Positions 60,617 through 64,000 of a DNA stretch of 64,000 nucleotides are shown in pieces. Origin of the DNA: JBJSXJ01 sp044235425 (GTDB lineage: Bacteria > Planctomycetota > Planctomycetia > Pirellulales > Pirellulaceae); contig JBIIHW010000011.1 of NCBI GenBank assembly GCA_044235425.1, positions 70,582 to 134,581 on the forward strand, given 5' to 3'. The stretch's first letter is position 1. Each line of letters begins with the position of its first letter. A program made the position numbers and the translations under genes. The notes beneath the pieces were generated by a model. It did no database searches. It worked only from the letters and a program-made list of their open reading frames with translations, and was not told the DNA's origin.

Positions 60617-63283
60617 CTAATCCACAAACATGAATTCATTACTCATGAGCAGTACCTGCGCGAGTTGTTCGAGCGAACCGCTCGCGAGGAACCGGTCGCA
60701 TTCGTCGCGCTCGGTCTTCGATGGCTCACGGCCCAGCGCCAAGGCGAACAAGTGTGGCACTCGCTGTGGTGATTCCGTTCCCGCAAGCTGTTTGGCCAGC
60801 GCATCGGCGCGGGCCAGCATGAAGGGCGAGTTCAGGGCGAAGAGTGCCTGCTGGGGCACGGTCGTCATGCCACGGCGCGGAGTGCTGGTATCCGCATTCG
60901 TGAAGTCGAACGTTTGAATGATCGCAGGGAGGTTCTGGCGTTCCACAAAGGCGTAAATCGTGCGTCGTCGATTCGCATCGTCGGTGATTACCGTCGGACG
61001 ACCATACATCGTCGAATCCAGCTCGCCCGTCACCGCCAGCAGCGTGTCGCGCATCTGCTCCAAGTCCAGACGACGCCGATTCGCGCGCCACAGTAGCGAG
61101 TTGCTCGGGTCGGTGCGTTGCTGACCGGTCAGCTGCTCCGATTCCGGTACCCCTGACGCTCGTTGGTAAACGCGCGAGCTCAGGATCAGTTCATGAAGCG
61201 GCTTCGTCCGCCAGCCCTGTTGGATGAAATAGTTCGCGAGGAAATCGAGCAGTTCCAGCTGGACTGGCCGCTTGGTCTGCAAACCGAAATCGCTCGGGTT
61301 CTCTACGAGTGGCTCACCGAAGTGATGCATCCAGACACGATTGACCCAGACACGGGCGGTCAGCGGATTGGTGGGTGAGGCGATGGCGTTTGCCAGATCG
61401 AGTCGACCAGATCCGTGCTCAAAGGCAGTTCGTTCCGGTTTCGAAAGGATTTCCAGGAAGCGGCGTGGCACTGGATTTCCACGTGCACTCGGGTCGCCGC
61501 GCTGGAAGATAACTGGCTCGCAAAGCACCTCCGCGTCCTGCACAATCATCGCTCGGGGAGCGGCATCCTTGTGCTTGACGGCGATCGCGTCGAGCTGCCC
61601 GAGCAGGCCACGGTAGGCGTCACCCGGTTGGCGCGACAGATAAAAGGCCACGTCTCGCGGTGGAAACCAAATCGGGCCGTCACGGCCGATGAGCAGCATG
61701 GCAAGCGGATCTTTGTCATCCACTGCGGCCCCGCCAGCTTTCCAGGCATCGCGAATGATCGTGCCATAAACCTTCGTCACGTCCGCCTTCGTGCTCGGAT
61801 TGGCGGCGACGAGTCCGTCGATGATGCGTGCATCGACGCCTGCCGCTTTCCACTTGTCGGGCTTGAGTACCGGTTCACGCATCAGGTCGTGCCAGGGGCC
61901 GAAGATCGGGTCGTCGGGAAAGGCACGCCGGGCGATGAGTTGCCGCCAGCGTTTCGTGATCTGCGGCCGTAATTGATCGGGAATCAAGGAGAGGAAGAAA
62001 ATCGTCGTTTCGGCAACATCGGGCTCGGTCGTCGCGACGTGGAAGAGGTAGTCCGGCGTACGCTCGCGGGCGATCTTCAGCGTCTCGTCATAGTGGCTTT
62101 GCTGTTTCTCGTTGATCTCTTTCAGCTTCGCGGCAAATTCGTCCTCGAAAGCCTGGCCGGCAGCCGTGACCGGCCCGATACGCGGGCGATCATACGGTTC
62201 AATGCTGCTGGCAAAAACGCCGTACAGAGAATAGTAGTCGGCGGTTGGAACAGGATCATACTTGTGGTCGTGACACCGGGCGCAGCTGAGGGACAGGCCG
62301 AGGAACCCACGTCCCACGACGTCGATCTGGTCGTCGATCACGTCGTGTCGATTGCTGTCAAACATGCGCCCCAGAGTCAGTAGTCCCAGCGCTGCCAGGT
62401 CGGGAGAATCGGGTGCTAAGTTGAGTTGATCGGCGGCCAGTTGCTCGCGAATGAACCGATCGAAAGGCTTGTCATCGTTGAAGGCTCGAATCACATAGTC
62501 GCGATAGGTGTAAGCGAAAGGACGAACGCGCGCGTCGCCGTACATTAAGACGCCATCTTTGGCGTCCGAGTACCGAGCGACATCTAGCCAATGCCGTCCC
62601 CAACGCTCGCCGTACTGCGGCGAGGCGAGTAGCTCCTTGACGAGCTGCGGATAGTTTTCGCGAGAAGTGGCCAGTTGCCGCTCGGTTGGCGGCAGGCCGA
62701 CGAGATCAAACGTCGTGCGGCGGATGAGTGTCCGCAGGTCGGCAGGTTCGGTGGGGATGAAGTTCTGTTTACGGAGCTGACGTTCGATGAGTGCGTCGAG
62801 TGGGTTTATCCCGTCTTCCAGTTGGGGCACGGCGAGCGGCTGAAAAGCCCAGTGCTCGGCGGCTGCCTTCTCAATATTGGTGACAATCTTCTGCCCCACA
62901 CGGGGATCGATGGCGCCTTGCCGAATCCAGGTGGTGAGCGCGTCCAGGTCGGCCGGGCTGAGCTTCCCACCGGATTCCTGCGGCGGCATCTGCAGTTTTT
63001 CATCGCGGTACGAGACGGCACGGATGAGCAAACTAGCAGAGGGATCACCCGGCACGATCGCCGGCCCGCGTTCCCCACCCCGCTCCCACCCACTTTTCGT
63101 ATCAAGTCGCAGTTTGCCCTCGGCCACCTCTTCGCTGTGACACTCATAACAGTGCTTGACGAGCAGTGGCCGAATGCGGTCCTCAAAGAATTTCACCGCC
63201 TGCGGGTCGGGCTCCGCCAGCGCTGAAGAGCCGCTGAAAACGCCGAGCCATATCGCCGCGAGGAACGCTCTGGAATATCTCAT
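60617..63283 (-). CDS. Planctomycete cytochrome-c / DUF1549 / DUF1553 (PSD1-type) protein
   Basis: This 888-residue exported protein has a signal peptide (AFLAAIWLGVFSGSSALA). A c-type heme domain follows with CYECH at 45-49 and a possible axial Met in KLQMPPQ. A DUF1549 domain (about 150-370; RTTFDLVGLPPTERQL, WGRHWLDVARYSDAKDG) and a DUF1553 domain (about 600-860; NPLTARVWVNRVWMHHFGEPLV, DFTNADTSTPRRGMTTVPQQALFALN) complete it. This arrangement is highly expanded in planctomycetes and almost always precedes a DUF1501 gene, as here (13 bp). It may be part of an envelope redox or polysaccharide system; no activity is established. AAGGAGG before the ATG at 63283 fixes the start. Confidence 0.93.
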   Translation of the reverse strand: MRYSRAFLAAIWLGVFSGSSALAEPDPQAVKFFEDRIRPLLVKHCYECHSEEVAEGKLRLDTKSGWERGGERGPAIVPGDPSASLLIRAVSYRDEKLQMPPQESGGKLSPADLDALTTWIRQGAIDPRVGQKIVTNIEKAAAEHWAFQPLAVPQLEDGINPLDALIERQLRKQNFIPTEPADLRTLIRRTTFDLVGLPPTERQLATSRENYPQLVKELLASPQYGERWGRHWLDVARYSDAKDGVLMYGDARVRPFAYTYRDYVIRAFNDDKPFDRFIREQLAADQLNLAPDSPDLAALGLLTLGRMFDSNRHDVIDDQIDVVGRGFLGLSLSCARCHDHKYDPVPTADYYSLYGVFASSIEPYDRPRIGPVTAAGQAFEDEFAAKLKEINEKQQSHYDETLKIARERTPDYLFHVATTEPDVAETTIFFLSLIPDQLRPQITKRWRQLIARRAFPDDPIFGPWHDLMREPVLKPDKWKAAGVDARIIDGLVAANPSTKADVTKVYGTIIRDAWKAGGAAVDDKDPLAMLLIGRDGPIWFPPRDVAFYLSRQPGDAYRGLLGQLDAIAVKHKDAAPRAMIVQDAEVLCEPVIFQRGDPSARGNPVPRRFLEILSKPERTAFEHGSGRLDLANAIASPTNPLTARVWVNRVWMHHFGEPLVENPSDFGLQTKRPVQLELLDFLANYFIQQGWRTKPLHELILSSRVYQRASGVPESEQLTGQQRTDPSNSLLWRANRRRLDLEQMRDTLLAVTGELDSTMYGRPTVITDDANRRRTIYAFVERQNLPAIIQTFDFTNADTSTPRRGMTTVPQQALFALNSPFMLARADALAKQLAGTESPQRVPHLFALALGREPSKTERDECDRFLASGSLEQLAQVLLMSNEFMFVD

Positions 63284-63586
63284 GGCAAATCCTCCTTCGG
63301 CGATGTCATTCGGTGGGCAACTCAAGGTGCAAGAGTGGAGTTTTCGAGTTGTTCTCGAATCGTCCTCGAGTTGTTCTCGAATCGTAAACCAAAAAGACTG
63401 GTGGGACTATAGGATCTGCCCCGATGAAGCGGACAACCCGCGAGTGGCTCACCGATGAAGCGGACGCTCAGCGAGTGACTCCCAAGACAAAGGACCGCTG
63501 GGACAAAGGACATTCGTCGTGACCGAGAGCGACTTGCGTGCAGCGGCGTAATCGCTAGACTGACGCCGCTCGATACGAGCCCTCAA
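63284..63586. other. Intergenic region between the PSD1-type gene and tRNA-Sec
   Basis: This 303-bp region contains the PSD1-type ribosome-binding site (63286-63294). It also has a duplicated CGAGTTGTTCTCGAATCG module (63345-63381, each half an inverted repeat around TTCTCGAA) and a GATGAAGCGGAC(A/G) direct repeat (63422-63435 and 63453-63465). Open frames are not credible. The inverted-repeat pair is a plausible operator upstream of the minus-strand operon. Confidence 0.45.
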
Positions 63587-63686
63587 GGAAGTGCTTGCAC
63601 GACTGGTGTCGGCCTCGGTCTTCAAAGCCGTTGGATCGTCTGTTAACCAGACGATCGGTGGGTTCGATTCCCATGCACTTCCGCCA
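63587..63686 (+). tRNA. selC: Selenocysteine tRNA, anticodon UCA
   Basis: The 100-nt gene has the diagnostic selenocysteine layout. The acceptor stem has 8 bp (GGAAGTGC at 63587-63594 with GCACTTCC at 63675-63682), followed by discriminator G and an encoded CCA (63684-63686). The anticodon loop is CTTCAAA with anticodon TCA. A long variable arm pairs GATCGTCTG with CAGACGATC (9 bp). The T arm GTGGG-TTCGATT-CCCAT has 5 bp with one G-U pair. The 8+5 stack matches bacterial tRNA-Sec and differs from serine tRNA. The D stem appears to be GCAC/GTGT. The anticodon stem is short (CGGT/GCCG) with a T-T pair beyond. selA, selB and selD are not in this window. Confidence 0.93.
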
Positions 63687-63720
63687 TTCGGGACGAGTGA
63701 CAGACAGGTTTTACATCGAC

Positions 63721-63948
63721 TCCCGTCGCAGCGAGAGAACATCCGGCCCGGAGGGCCAGCCACAGAACAGCCCATGGCAACGCCACGGTTGGGCACTCCC
63801 GTTGCAGCAAGAGAACGTCCGGCCCGGAGGGCCAGCCACAGAACAGCCCATGGCAACGCCACGGTTGGGCACTCCCGTTGCAGCAAGAGAACGTCCGGCC
63901 CGGAGGGCCAGCCACAGATCAGCCCATGGCAACGCCATGGGTGGGCAC
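63721..63948 (+). repeat. Three 76-bp tandem repeats downstream of tRNA-Sec
   Basis: Units start at 63721, 63797 and 63873 (each TCCCGT...GGGCAC). The core GGCCCGGAGGGCCAGCCACA is identical in all three, and the middle unit is the best conserved. A diverged single copy lies at 24897-24944. Minus-strand open frames through the array also cross the tRNA and are not genes. Confidence 0.9.
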
Positions 63949-64000
63949 GGATCAAGCATTTTTTCATTCATTCAAAATGCCCGTTGGGCCGGCGTGGGCG

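Noticed and set aside
63721..63948. A possible CRISPR array next to tRNA-Sec
   Set aside because: Whole 76-bp units are repeated, so there are no variable spacers.
63449..63971. Minus-strand open frames of 86-172 codons at the right edge
   Set aside because: They consist of the translated 76-bp repeat, and the longest also runs antisense through tRNA-Sec; no gene is plausible.

Overview
The window is chromosomal DNA from a planctomycete, most likely of the Pirellulales. The evidence is lineage-typical families: a DUF1501 protein paired with a cytochrome-c/DUF1549/DUF1553 (PSD1-type) protein, tandem DUF1080 domains, a surface protein with a planctomycete-type LExRxxxA N-terminal signal, BBP7-like outer-membrane barrels, a planctomycete-type microcompartment operon, and a MoxR-DUF58-BatA-DUF4159 operon. 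GC content is high and repeats are common between genes. No rRNA or phage module is visible, and the only tRNA is a selenocysteine tRNA.

Layout. 0-8.3 kb (minus): a five-gene export-like cluster with a SecA-like ATPase lacking the usual C-terminal third, a tandem-GAF/HlyD protein, a second HlyD-like adaptor, a membrane protein joining a PqqD-like domain, an M50 protease and an HlyD-like region, and a DUF3467 protein. 8.6-24.8 kb: envelope and miscellaneous genes (BBP7 barrel, glycosyltransferase, acyltransferase, 1,521-residue surface protein, phosphatase, M24 peptidase, tetratricopeptide-like protein, csrA, DegT-type aminotransferase, lipoprotein hydrolase). 24.8-26.1 kb: a repeat field without credible genes. 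26.1-30.3 kb: a second csrA divergent from a large FAAL-ACP-alpha-oxoamine-synthase fusion, a plausible one-chain start for sphingoid-base synthesis. 30.8-32 kb: an outer-membrane protein.

32.2-40.6 kb (minus): a complete microcompartment operon. In transcription order it encodes a DeoR regulator, PduL, two BMC-H, acetate kinase, BMC-P, CoA-acylating aldehyde dehydrogenase, BMC-P, an unassigned cargo protein, BMC-P, a fuculose/rhamnulose-phosphate aldolase and DUF493. The aldolase is expected to yield lactaldehyde inside the shell, the dehydrogenase to make lactyl-CoA, and PduL plus acetate kinase to recover CoA and ATP. Four cargo proteins carry terminal helices that look like encapsulation peptides.

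41-63.3 kb: an NHL-like propeller protein, a neutral-ceramidase-like protein, the six-gene MoxR/DUF58/VWA operon with translationally coupled joints, a double DUF1080 protein, a prolyl oligopeptidase, a GT2-GtrA protein and the DUF1501/PSD1 pair. The window ends with tRNA-Sec (63587-63686) and a 76-bp tandem repeat related to the repeat field at 25 kb.

The observations I rate highest are the PqqD-M50/HlyD/SecA-like cluster, near-identical sigma-54-type promoters before both csrA paralogues, the FAAL-ACP-synthase fusion, tRNA-Sec, and the unassigned microcompartment cargo with a degenerate RpiB-like domain. All functions are read from sequence alone; no database search was run.
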